This document shows positions 37,170 to 45,283 of a stretch of DNA of 64,000 nucleotides, piece after piece. Under the pieces are notes generated by a model that made no database searches, was not told the DNA's origin, and worked only from the letters and a program-made list of their open reading frames with translations. The DNA is taken from assembly GCA_902785695.1 (NCBI GenBank), contig CACZZQ010000001.1, positions 155,698 to 219,697 of the forward strand. The letters are read 5' to 3'. Each line of letters starts with the position of its first letter. The first letter of the stretch is position 1. The translations under genes were made by a program, and so were the position numbers. The DNA is from an uncultured Prevotellaceae bacterium (GTDB lineage Bacteria; Bacteroidota; Bacteroidia; Bacteroidales; Bacteroidaceae).

Positions 37170-38981
37170 TTATGCGTTCTGGGCATCAATAGCCTTGATT
37201 TTCTCCTTTACCAATTGCAAATCGTCCTTGAGTTTCTGGATCTTGCGGTTCATCTCCTCAATGAGGCTGTTGCCTTTCTTGCTGCTGGCAGTGAGGAAGC
37301 ACAGGTTGTTTTCGTAGGTATGGATGTCCTGCTTCAAATTGTCGTACTGACGCATGAGGCGTTGACGCTCATTGTCCAGTGCACCCTCGCCACGCTCTGC
37401 TACCTGCTTTAGGTTGTCCTTGAACTTATTGAGGCGTTTCTTGGCTACGCTGATGTTCAGTTCTTTGTATAGCTTGTCCAGCACAGTATGATATTCTTCA
37501 TACACCTTGTCCTTCTCTTTGAAGGGAACGTGTCCTATGCCGTTGTATTCCTCTACCAGCTTCTGGACTTTCTCCTGCAAATCTTCACCAGCCTCTTCTG
37601 CAACAGCTTTCAGACGCTCAATGACATTGCGCTTCTTCTCCAGATTCTCGTGCTCTTCGTTGCGCTGACCGGCACCGGCGGCATTGCGTGCCTCAAAGAA
37701 CTTGTTGCAGGCTCCGAGGAACTCCTCCCACAGCTGGTCGCCCAGCTTCTTGGGTACCATACCAATGGTTTTCCATTCTTTTTGCAAAGCAATGAGCTTG
37801 TCGCTGGTAGAACGCCAATCGGTGCTGTCTTGCAGTGCCTTTGCCTTCTCTATGAGAGCGCGCTTCTTATCGGCATTTTCCTTGAAACTGTCTTTCAGTG
37901 TCTTGAAATATTCGGCTTTATTGGCAAAGAAAGTGTCGCAGGCTGCACGGAAACGCTCGAAAATCTTCACGTTCATCTTCTGTGGAGCAAACCCAATGGT
38001 CTTCCATTCTGTCTGAATGGCAATGATCTCCTGAGTATGGCGTTCCCAGTCGCCACTGCCCTTGTTCTCTTCAGCAGTGATTGCTTCTACTTTCTCGCAG
38101 AGTTCGGTCTTCTTTGCTAAGTTCTCTTCTTCACGGGTGCGTAAATCCTCGAAGTGCTGCTGATGACGCTTGTTGATAACAGTGCTGGCTGCCTTGAAGC
38201 GTTGCCATATTTCTTCGCGAAGTTCTTTGCTCACTGGGCCTACCTCACGATATTCCTGATGCAGTTGCTGTAACTGGTGGAAGGCACTGATTACATCTTC
38301 TTCATCGGCCAGTTTCTCGGCAGCCTCACAAAGGCGTGTCTTTGCTTCCAGATTCTTCTTGAAATCCAGTTCGCGAGCCTCGCTGTTCAGTTTCAGCAGG
38401 TCGTAGAATTGCTCAACATACAATTGGTAGTTACGCCACAACTCGTTTGCACTCTCTGCGGGTACTGCCTTGATGTCGCGCCATTCCTGCTGTAGGGATT
38501 TGAATTCCTGATAGGTCTTGCTGGCTTCTTCGGGAGAGGTAACCATAGCCTTAATCTTCTCGATAATAGCCTGTTTCTTTTTCAGGTTCTCTTCCTTCTC
38601 TGCTTCCTGTTCGCGGAACAACTGTTGGCGGCGTTCTTTGATAACGCCCATCTCAGCCTTAAATACCTCTTCGTCTTCGTCAGGGGTGATTTGATAGGTT
38701 TCTGGGTCGCCTCCACCGTCAATATACTCCTTCAACTTCGCCTCACGCTCTGCGATATGCAATTTGTAGAATGCCGTCTTCAGGTATTCCACTTCTTCTT
38801 TTTGCGGAGCGTCCTCGCTATGCGCTATTTCTTTCACGCGCTCGAGCACTTCTTTCTTGGTAGTGTAAACCTTGCGCTCTTCAGCTGATGCTGGATTGTT
38901 TTCTGTTGTTTCTACTGCGGTCTCTTCGACCTTCACTTCTTGATTCCCCTGTTCGAGGATGTTTTCTTGAGAGTCCATCAT
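37170..38981 (-). CDS. DUF349 repeat protein
   Basis: A 603-residue, highly charged, mostly helical cytoplasmic protein. It contains about five DUF349 units, recognised by repeated patterns such as WRDIKAVPAESANELWRNY, WKTIGFAPQKMNVKIFERF and WKTIGMVPKKLGDQLWEEF, spaced about 75 residues apart. A coiled coil forms the C-terminus. There is no signal peptide. DUF349 proteins are widespread in Bacteroidetes, but their function is not established to my knowledge. It stands alone between two hairpins and may have its own promoter in the 109-bp gap upstream. Confidence 0.9.
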   Translation of the reverse strand: MMDSQENILEQGNQEVKVEETAVETTENNPASAEERKVYTTKKEVLERVKEIAHSEDAPQKEEVEYLKTAFYKLHIAEREAKLKEYIDGGGDPETYQITPDEDEEVFKAEMGVIKERRQQLFREQEAEKEENLKKKQAIIEKIKAMVTSPEEASKTYQEFKSLQQEWRDIKAVPAESANELWRNYQLYVEQFYDLLKLNSEARELDFKKNLEAKTRLCEAAEKLADEEDVISAFHQLQQLHQEYREVGPVSKELREEIWQRFKAASTVINKRHQQHFEDLRTREEENLAKKTELCEKVEAITAEENKGSGDWERHTQEIIAIQTEWKTIGFAPQKMNVKIFERFRAACDTFFANKAEYFKTLKDSFKENADKKRALIEKAKALQDSTDWRSTSDKLIALQKEWKTIGMVPKKLGDQLWEEFLGACNKFFEARNAAGAGQRNEEHENLEKKRNVIERLKAVAEEAGEDLQEKVQKLVEEYNGIGHVPFKEKDKVYEEYHTVLDKLYKELNISVAKKRLNKFKDNLKQVAERGEGALDNERQRLMRQYDNLKQDIHTYENNLCFLTASSKKGNSLIEEMNRKIQKLKDDLQLVKEKIKAIDAQNA

Positions 38982-39018
38982 TTAACTTTTTAGTTACTGA
39001 ATCGGTTGGTACATACAA

Positions 39019-39062
39019 AATTAGGCCTCAAAATTACTTAAAATAATTTATTTGGCCTAATT
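39019..39062 (-). terminator. Inverted repeat downstream of corA
   Basis: AATTAGGCC (39019-39027) pairs with GGCCTAATT (39054-39062). On the minus strand the stem is followed by TTGT. It probably terminates corA and lies just upstream of the DUF349 gene. Confidence 0.55.
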
Positions 39063-39090
39063 ATTTGACGTTTTTTTTTGTTTTCTGGGC

Positions 39091-40017
39091 TTAAATCAGC
39101 TTTTTGTAGCGGAACAGCCACCAGGCAACACCAGAAACACCGATAGAAATGATGAGTGCAATGACGAATCCAAACGAGTTCTCCTCCATACCGTTTATCA
39201 GGTTCATGCCAAATAAAGAAGCGATGAGCGTGGGGAACATCATGATAATGGTTACTGATGTCAGCGTACGAATCACGGTGTTCATATTGTTGTTGATGAT
39301 GCTCTGGTATGTGTCCATTGTTGACTCCAAGATGTTGGCATAGATATTGGTGGTCTCGCGAGCCTGTGTCATTTCGATTCCAACATCCTCTATGAGGTCT
39401 GCATCCAGTTCGTCAATCTGAAGCTTGAACTTCAGCTTCGACAATAGTGTCTCGTTTCCACGGATGGAGGTCTGGAAATAGGTGAGCGAGTCCTGAAGGC
39501 GGCTCAGTCCTATCAGGCTTTCGTTGTTCACGTTCTGATCCAGGTTGCGCTTGGCCTTGTCAATGAGCGAGTTGATTTGCTTCAGACGCTTCAGATACCA
39601 CACGGCGCTGCTGTAGAACAATCGGAATATCATATCCACATAGTCGGTGAATCCCACGCCGCGTTTCTGCTGATAACTCACGAAATCTATCATCATATTC
39701 GTTTCGTAGTAACACACAGTGATGGTCACATCGCGTTTGTGGATGATACCAAGAGGTACAGTGGTATAGGGAGTCCTTGAGCGAACTTCCCTCACATAGG
39801 GTATACGTAGGATGATGAGCATCCATCCGTCATCGTATTCGTAACGTGCACGCTCGTCGGTATCGCTGATGTCGCTGATGAAATAGTCGGGTATGCCGAA
39901 TCTCTCTTCCAGTTCATGCTGATCATCTTCGGTTGGACACGTCACTTGTATCCAACAATTGGGCTGCCACTCCTGTAGTTGGTTCAGTCCACCTTGGGTG
40001 TTCCAGTAGGTTTTCAT
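39091..40017 (-). CDS. corA: CorA-family divalent cation transporter
   Basis: Predicted magnesium/cobalt channel of 308 residues. It has a long cytoplasmic N-terminal domain with the stalk helix (about 130-245) and two C-terminal helices. The CorA signature GMN is present as LFGMNLINGMEENSFGFV between them, and the basic end is RYKKLI. The length is typical of the shorter CorA subgroup. Ion selectivity cannot be read from sequence. It has its own promoter about 155 nt upstream, leaving an unusually long leader for this window. Confidence 0.92.
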   Translation of the reverse strand: MKTYWNTQGGLNQLQEWQPNCWIQVTCPTEDDQHELEERFGIPDYFISDISDTDERARYEYDDGWMLIILRIPYVREVRSRTPYTTVPLGIIHKRDVTITVCYYETNMMIDFVSYQQKRGVGFTDYVDMIFRLFYSSAVWYLKRLKQINSLIDKAKRNLDQNVNNESLIGLSRLQDSLTYFQTSIRGNETLLSKLKFKLQIDELDADLIEDVGIEMTQARETTNIYANILESTMDTYQSIINNNMNTVIRTLTSVTIIMMFPTLIASLFGMNLINGMEENSFGFVIALIISIGVSGVAWWLFRYKKLI

Positions 40018-40170
40018 TGTGCTAATCCATTTTTAATGCATCATGCATAATTCATAAATATAGCGGCAAAGGGATTAGCTGCCTTGCTCGCTATCCCCCG
40101 CCATTACAAATTGTAATAATCCGCCGGGTAATCGTCCATAATGTTGTTTGTATTTGGTTTAATTTGGGTG
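40018..40170 (-). promoter_or_regulatory. Long untranslated leader of corA with possible hairpins
   Basis: About 150 nt separate the predicted -7 box from the corA ATG. They include GGGATTAGC/GCTATCCC (40071-40097, one bulge) and the palindrome ATTACAAATTGTAAT (40103-40117). No known Mg riboswitch pattern is recognised. Regulation by ion level is possible but unproven. Confidence 0.3.
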
Positions 40171-40178
40171 CAAAGGTA
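40171..40178 (-). promoter_or_regulatory. -7 element TACCTTTG of corA
   Basis: TACCTTTG on the minus strand, with TTTC (40200-40197) at an 18-nt spacing as an approximate -33 element. Confidence 0.6.
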
Positions 40179-40214
40179 ATAAAAAAAGGTAAAAGTGAAA
40201 AACGAAAAACGAAA

Positions 40215-40260
40215 AATTTGCTACCGCTTATGTTTTTTATTCATGTAGCGGTAGCAAATT
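40215..40260 (-). terminator. Intrinsic terminator of the thyA-folA-pepD unit
   Basis: AATTTGCTACCGC (40215-40227) and GCGGTAGCAAATT (40248-40260) form a perfect 13-bp stem. On the minus strand it is followed by TTTCGTTTTTCG. It lies 24 nt beyond the pepD stop. Confidence 0.85.
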
Positions 40261-40283
40261 AATCACTTTTCACTCTTTACTTT

Positions 40284-41744
40284 TCACTTCATCGGTATAT
40301 CTTCCAATGTTTTCTTGAGTAGGGTCCAGAAGGGTTCCACAGTAGCGATGAGGGCACGCTCTGTAGTGGTGTGGGGCGACTTCATCGTAGGACCGAGACT
40401 TACAACGTCGAGCCAGGGGTATTTGCCCAGGATAACTGAGCACTCCAGTCCGGCGTGGTCAACCTGGATGATGCCGTCTTCGCCAAACAGCTCCTTGTAT
40501 TCTTTTAACAAGAGGTGCAGAATCTCGCTGTCAGGGTTGGGATCCCAGCCGCCATACGAGCCAGCGGTCTCCACTTTCATGCCTGCCATTGAGAAACAGC
40601 TTTCCAAGGTCTTAACGATATAATCCTTCATGTCTTCTCGACTTGAACGAGCCAGGATCTTGATGCTGGCCTTTCCATCGCCAATGTTTATGATGGCGAG
40701 GTTCGAACTTGTCTCTACCACGTTGGGATAGGCGGGAATATAACGGATGACACCGTCGTGACAAGCATATATGGCATCAACGATGTTGTCCTGAATCTCA
40801 ACAGGGATTTCTGTCTTTGGAGTCTCAACCTCCTCTACGATAACTTCGATACCCTGAGGCTCAATGAGCTTGAATTCATCATTGAAAGTCTCTTTCCAGT
40901 CCTCTGCTAATTCTTTCAATGCCTCAATATTCTCCTTGGGCAAGGTGAGGATGGTCTCAGCCTTGAAAGGAATGGCGTTGCGCATATTACCACCCTGCCA
41001 TACAGCCAGACGTGCGTCGAGCTCCTCGATAGCCTCTCGCACCATCTGTACCATCAGCTTATTGGCGTTGCCTCGGCCTTCATGAATCTCTAATCCCGAG
41101 TGTCCACCACGCAAGTTCTTTACCGTCAAACGTACGGCAGCATCCTCTGGATCCGTATCCACCTCTTTATAATCTAAGGTTGCAGTAACATCGATGCCAC
41201 CAGCTGAGCCAATAACAAATTTTCCCCAATGCTCTGAGTCAAGGTTCATCAGGATGTCGCCCTGCAGCTCACCCTCAGGCAGGTCGTTTGCACCATACAT
41301 ACCCGTTTCCTCGTCAGCGGTGATGAGGGCATCAATGGGGCCATGCTTCAGTGACTTGTCCTCCATGATGGCCATGATGGCTGCAACGCCCAGACCATTG
41401 TCGGCACCCAGTGTGGTACCTGTAGCCTTCACCCATTCCCCATCAATCCAAGGTTGGATAGGGTCGGTCTCGAAGTTATGTGTTGACTCTGGTGTCTTTT
41501 GTGGTACCATATCCATGTGAGCCTGTAGGATAACACCCTTTTTGTTCTCCATGCCTGGCGTGGCAGGCTTGCGAAAGTGAATGTTGCCGGCAGGATCCTT
41601 TACGGCATAGACGCCACATTGCTTGCCGAAGTCAAGCAGGAACTGCTGTATTTTCTCCAGATGTCCGCTGGGACGGGGAACTTGTGTCAGTGCGTAGAAA
41701 TTCTTCCAGATGCACTGTGGATTCAGATTTTGAATTTCGTTCAT
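40284..41744 (-). CDS. pepD: Aminoacyl-histidine dipeptidase (peptidase D, M20 family)
   Basis: Zinc-dependent cytosolic dipeptidase that hydrolyses Xaa-His and other dipeptides. The 486-residue M20C protein shows the metal ligand segment LQAHMDMVPQK, TLGADNGLGVAAIMAI, the catalytic TADEETGMYGA, GHSGLEIHEGRGNANKLM, DHAGLECS and the C-terminal ligand SPHTTTERA. A longer frame starts at 41807, but the ATG at 41744 gives the family start MNEIQNLNPQCIWKNFYALT. It follows the flippase-like gene by 19 bp and ends the thyA unit. Confidence 0.93.
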   Translation of the reverse strand: MNEIQNLNPQCIWKNFYALTQVPRPSGHLEKIQQFLLDFGKQCGVYAVKDPAGNIHFRKPATPGMENKKGVILQAHMDMVPQKTPESTHNFETDPIQPWIDGEWVKATGTTLGADNGLGVAAIMAIMEDKSLKHGPIDALITADEETGMYGANDLPEGELQGDILMNLDSEHWGKFVIGSAGGIDVTATLDYKEVDTDPEDAAVRLTVKNLRGGHSGLEIHEGRGNANKLMVQMVREAIEELDARLAVWQGGNMRNAIPFKAETILTLPKENIEALKELAEDWKETFNDEFKLIEPQGIEVIVEEVETPKTEIPVEIQDNIVDAIYACHDGVIRYIPAYPNVVETSSNLAIINIGDGKASIKILARSSREDMKDYIVKTLESCFSMAGMKVETAGSYGGWDPNPDSEILHLLLKEYKELFGEDGIIQVDHAGLECSVILGKYPWLDVVSLGPTMKSPHTTTERALIATVEPFWTLLKKTLEDIPMK

Positions 41745-41763
41745 AGTTTTTGTTTTTAGGGTT

Positions 41764-42783
41764 TTATTGAGTAATTCTGTGTGAGAGTATACTGTTGCCC
41801 TTAGCATTACGCACAGAAGTGAAATTAAGCACTAACCAAGCATAAACTCCTAAGAGTATAACCAGCATGGTCTGCACCGTGTGGACGATGAGTACAAAGA
41901 CGAGAGCTTGATGATCGGCTACGCCATAGAGTATCAGCATCGTTTTGATAGCGAAGTGCCAGGGACCTGCACCGTTGGGCGTTGGCACGATGACGGCGAA
42001 GTTGGCAACGACAAATGAGATAAGCGCACAGCCCAATCCCAGGTTCGCTGTAAAGTCGAAGCAGAAGAAAGTGAGGTAGTAATGCAGGAAATACATCACC
42101 CAGATGCCTATGGAGAAGAAAAGATACAGCGGCAAGTTCCTTACATCTTTCAGCGAGAGCACACCTTCCCAGATGCCTTGTAGTGTCATGCGTACCTTAT
42201 TATATATAGAGAGGTTTTTCAGCAGCAAATGGAGCAATAGCACCACAGCTACGCCACACACAGCCGTAACCAGCCATCCCATCAGGGAAAAACCGCTCAG
42301 GATATTCTCGAACGAAGTGCCTGTCTTCTCGAAGAAAGTGCCGAAGGTGCTCAAGCTGAACAGTACAATGATGCCTGAATAGAGCATCACGATGAGTGTG
42401 TCAACAGCCCTCTCAGTCACTACTGTACCCAGTGCTTTTGGAAAAGATGTCCCTTCCCACCTGTTCAGCACACCGCATCGTGTGAACTCGCCTATGCGGG
42501 GTATGACCAGCGAGGCTGCATAGCTCATAAATACTGCATTGACGGCTACTGATGAGCGTGTCTTTTCGCCCAGAGGTTCAAGCGTCTGCTTCCATCGCCA
42601 GCCGCGAAAGGCCTGCGCCAGTATGCCAAAGGGAAACGATAGTAGCATCCACGTCCAGTTCATTTCGTTTATCATAACGTGCTTGATGCTCTGCCAGTCC
42701 TCGCCACGATACATCCAATATAGTATTGCACCGCCCAGAACGAACGGCAACAAGATCTTTGCTGTGGTTTGCAGGAGTTTCAT
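41764..42783 (-). CDS. LPG-synthase-type integral membrane protein (flippase-like, UPF0104)
   Basis: A 339-residue inner-membrane protein with about eight hydrophobic helices, of the family named for the lysylphosphatidylglycerol synthase transmembrane domain. Conserved positions include RGWRWKQTLEPLG, VFMSYAASLVIPRIGEFTRC, TVVTERAVDTLIVM and PTPNGAGPWHFAIKTML. The soluble aminoacyl-transferase domain of MprF is absent, so it is more likely a lipid flippase or glycolipid-related protein. Substrate unknown. It lies in the thyA-folA-pepD unit, 9 bp after folA. Confidence 0.85.
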   Translation of the reverse strand: MKLLQTTAKILLPFVLGGAILYWMYRGEDWQSIKHVMINEMNWTWMLLSFPFGILAQAFRGWRWKQTLEPLGEKTRSSVAVNAVFMSYAASLVIPRIGEFTRCGVLNRWEGTSFPKALGTVVTERAVDTLIVMLYSGIIVLFSLSTFGTFFEKTGTSFENILSGFSLMGWLVTAVCGVAVVLLLHLLLKNLSIYNKVRMTLQGIWEGVLSLKDVRNLPLYLFFSIGIWVMYFLHYYLTFFCFDFTANLGLGCALISFVVANFAVIVPTPNGAGPWHFAIKTMLILYGVADHQALVFVLIVHTVQTMLVILLGVYAWLVLNFTSVRNAKGNSILSHRITQ

Positions 42784-42792
42784 GCTGTCTGT

Positions 42793-43287
42793 TTACTTTT
42801 CGTTTCCATTCCTGACATAATCGACAAACGCATACGGATAGGCGTGACGATCGTCGGCGGGGTGGTCTTCACGCCACTCTTCCTGCCAGCCGGCAGTATA
42901 ATCCGGAAAGAACGTGTCGGCCTTGTCGGGTGTATCGTCAATCTCTGTCAGACAGAGACGGTCGGCCTTATCCAGCAGGTTGTTGTAAAGGCTGGCACCT
43001 CCTATTATATATATGTCCTCATCGGGCTGGCAGCTGATGATGAAATCATCCCAACACGTAAAACATTCGCAGCCAGGCAGTGACTTCGTACTTTTTGTCA
43101 GCACGCAGTTGCGGCGATTGGGTAGGGCACCTTTCGGCAGGCTCTCAAATGTCTTCCGTCCCATCACGATGGTATGCCCCGTTGTCAATGCCTTGAAACG
43201 CTTCAGGTCGTTGGGCAGCCAGTATATCAGTTTGTTCTCAAAGCCGATAGCCCTGTTATTCGCTACGGCAGCAATCATCGATATCAT
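42793..43287 (-). CDS. folA: Dihydrofolate reductase
   Basis: NADPH-dependent reductase that regenerates tetrahydrofolate after thymidylate synthesis. The 164-residue protein starts [20 protein letters not shown]. It has [12 protein letters not shown] with the catalytic acidic residue in [16 protein letters not shown], and the NADP-binding [12 protein letters not shown]. Length is normal. It overlaps the thyA stop by four bases, as is common for the thyA-folA pair. Confidence 0.95.
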   Translation of the reverse strand: MISMIAAVANNRAIGFENKLIYWLPNDLKRFKALTTGHTIVMGRKTFESLPKGALPNRRNCVLTKSTKSLPGCECFTCWDDFIISCQPDEDIYIIGGASLYNNLLDKADRLCLTEIDDTPDKADTFFPDYTAGWQEEWREDHPADDRHAYPYAFVDYVRNGNEK

Positions 43288-44078
43288 ACGCTTACCTCCG
43301 CTTTGATGTGTGGATGAGGATTGTAGCCAATGAGTTCAAAGTCCTCGTATTTGAAGTCAAAGATGCTCTTCACGTCGGGGTTGATCTTCATCTTTGGAAG
43401 TGGTCTTGGTTCACGCGTCAACTGCAAACGGGCCTGCTCCAAGTGGTTCAAATACAAATGCGTGTCACCAGTAGTATGAATAAACTCACCAGGCTTTAAG
43501 CCACATACCTGAGCCATCATCATACAAAGCAAGGCATACGATGCGATATTGAAAGGCACACCAAGGAAGGTGTCTGCACTCCTCTGATATAGCTGCAACG
43601 ACAGTTTGCCATCAGCCACATAGAATTGGAAGATGGTGTGACAGGGCGGCAGTGCCATCTTGTTCACCTCAGCCACGTTCCATGCCGACACAATCATGCG
43701 CCTTGAGTTGGGGTTGTTCTTAATCTGGTCTGCCACATATTGTATCTGGTCGATAGTTCCCCCGTCGTAATCAGGCCACGAACGCCATTGGTGTCCGTAT
43801 ACGGGACCCAACTCACCGTTCTCGTCAGCCCATTCATCCCAGATGTGTACATTGTTCTCTTGAAGGTATTTAATGTTCGTGCTGCCTCTGAGGAACCAGA
43901 GAAGCTCGTAGATGATACCCTTCAGGTAGAGTTTCTTGGTGGTGAGCAGCGGAAACCCCTCCTCCAAGTTGTATCTGCTCTGCGTGCCGAAGATACTCAG
44001 TGTACCCGTCCCTGTGCGGTCACCCTTCTGTGTACCTTCTTTCAGTATGCGGTCAAGTATGTCTAAGTATTGTTTCAT
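43284..44078 (-). CDS. thyA: Thymidylate synthase
   Basis: Methylates dUMP to dTMP with methylenetetrahydrofolate. The 264-residue protein contains [11 protein letters not shown] near the N-terminus, [33 protein letters not shown], the catalytic Cys in [33 protein letters not shown] and the C-terminal IKAEVSV. It is complete and of usual length. It is the first gene of a unit with folA, the flippase-like gene and pepD. Confidence 0.97.
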   Translation of the reverse strand: MKQYLDILDRILKEGTQKGDRTGTGTLSIFGTQSRYNLEEGFPLLTTKKLYLKGIIYELLWFLRGSTNIKYLQENNVHIWDEWADENGELGPVYGHQWRSWPDYDGGTIDQIQYVADQIKNNPNSRRMIVSAWNVAEVNKMALPPCHTIFQFYVADGKLSLQLYQRSADTFLGVPFNIASYALLCMMMAQVCGLKPGEFIHTTGDTHLYLNHLEQARLQLTREPRPLPKMKINPDVKSIFDFKYEDFELIGYNPHPHIKAEVSV

Positions 44079-44105
44079 TTCTGTTTCTTATCTAATTTAC
44101 GGGTG

Positions 44106-44113
44106 CGAAGTTA
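44106..44113 (-). promoter_or_regulatory. Probable -7 element TAACTTCG of thyA
   Basis: TAACTTCG on the minus strand, one base off TAnnTTTG, 27 nt before the thyA ATG. The -33 element is unclear. Confidence 0.4.
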
Positions 44114-44199
44114 CTAAAAAACGAGCAAACCACAAAGGATTCGCCCGTTTTTTCAATCTTTTCATTTTTCAATTTTTCATTTTCTCATTTTTTCATTTT

Positions 44200-44273
44200 G
44201 GCTTACTTTTTTTTACAAGTGGCTTACTTTTTTTTACAAGTGGCTTACTTTTTTTTACAAGTGGCTTACTTTT
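44200..44273. repeat. Three and a half tandem copies of a 21-bp unit
   Basis: GGCTTACTTTTTTTTACAAG plus T recurs exactly at 44200-44220, 44221-44241 and 44242-44262, followed by a partial copy (GGCTTACTTTT, 44263-44273). The units are directly adjacent, so this is not a CRISPR array. Upstream (44150-44200) lies a T-rich stretch with repeated TTTTCATT. Confidence 0.9.
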
Positions 44274-44299
44274 GAGTGGGAAGTGGCATAGTTTTGAGT

Positions 44300-44414
44300 T
44301 GCCACATTTGCCACATTATTTACAAAAATCCTCACGCGTACGTCTGTACACTATATACACGCGCATGCGCAGACGTACGCAAAAAAAGTTCAAAATATAG
44401 TGTCAAATGTGGCA
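44300..44414. repeat. Two nested perfect inverted repeats
   Basis: The outer arms TGCCACATTTG (44300-44310) and CAAATGTGGCA (44404-44414) enclose the inner arms GCGTACGTCTG (44336-44346) and CAGACGTACGC (44370-44380). The inner loop contains the palindrome GCGCATGCGC. The inner part is GC-rich in an AT-rich spacer. No gene is present; possibly a mobile-element scar or a structured RNA. Confidence 0.85.
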
Positions 44415-44459
44415 GATTTGGCATCTTCCGGGTATGAAATAAACTTTCCGTTCAATTAA

Positions 44460-44491
44460 TTTGGATGGAAAGTTTTTTGTTTGTACCTTTG
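44460..44491 (+). promoter_or_regulatory. Promoter of the SDR gene
   Basis: TTTG (44460-44463), a 20-nt spacer and TACCTTTG (44484-44491) match the Bacteroidetes consensus exactly, 56 nt before the chosen ATG. Confidence 0.8.
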
Positions 44492-44547
44492 CGAAAAATC
44501 AGAAGATCATAACTCTGGTTTTAGTTTAATTGTTAGTATGGGGCTTT

Positions 44548-45264
44548 ATGCAACAGGAAAAGAGAGCAATAGTAATTGGTGCATCATCAGGCATAGGTCT
44601 TGAGGTGGCAAAGAAACTTATTGATGAGGGCTGGAAGGTTGGTGTCGCTGCCAGAAGAGTGGAACTGATGCAAGGTATTGGTGCTGTGGCTGTAGAAAAG
44701 ATTGATGTAACAGCAGAAGAAGCTACTGAAGCTTTACAAAGATTGATTAGCAAGGTGGGTGGTATGGATCTGTTTTTCTATGCATCCGGAATAGGCAAAC
44801 AGAACCGTGAGTTGCAGGAAGATATCGAACTGGCAACGCTTCAGACCAACGGCCTTGGCTTTACACGTATGATAGGCGAGGCATATAGGTATTTCGCCCA
44901 TCAGGGACATGGGCATATTGCTGCTATCACATCGATAGCAGGTACGAAAGGACTGGGGCCTGCACCGTCTTATTCGGCTACCAAAGCCATGCAGAACGTC
45001 TATCTGCAGGCATTGGAGCAACAGGCCAATAGTCGTGGGTTAAACATTCGGTTTACCGATATCCGTCCGGGATTCGTTGATACGGCATTGCTAAGCGGTG
45101 ACTTCCATTACCCCATGATGCTGAAACCTGAGAAAGTGGCTAAGGAGATTGTCTATGCTGTCAATCACCATCAGCATATTCGTGTCATTGACTGGCGCTA
45201 TCGCCTGCTGACTGCTCTTTGGCGTAGAATCCCGCGTTTCCTCTGGCGCCGATTCAGATTGTAA
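44548..45264 (+). CDS. Short-chain dehydrogenase/reductase
   Basis: A 238-residue Rossmann-fold NAD(P)-dependent oxidoreductase. The cofactor motif is VIGASSGIGLEVA (TGxxxGxG type), followed by FFYASGIGKQNREL, the catalytic Ser in AAITSIAGTKGLGPAPS and the YxxxK motif in YSATKAMQNVYLQAL. The substrate is unknown. The ATG at 44548 puts the cofactor loop at the usual place; an ATG at 44530 would add six residues. The next gene (GH28) begins 19 bp later, so the two may share a transcript. Confidence 0.9.
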   Translation: MQQEKRAIVIGASSGIGLEVAKKLIDEGWKVGVAARRVELMQGIGAVAVEKIDVTAEEATEALQRLISKVGGMDLFFYASGIGKQNRELQEDIELATLQTNGLGFTRMIGEAYRYFAHQGHGHIAAITSIAGTKGLGPAPSYSATKAMQNVYLQALEQQANSRGLNIRFTDIRPGFVDTALLSGDFHYPMMLKPEKVAKEIVYAVNHHQHIRVIDWRYRLLTALWRRIPRFLWRRFRL

Positions 45265-45283
45265 TTCATAAACAGTTCTTACA

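Noticed and set aside
44200-44273. Possible CRISPR array
   Set aside because: The copies are directly adjacent with no spacers between them and no cas genes are in the window.
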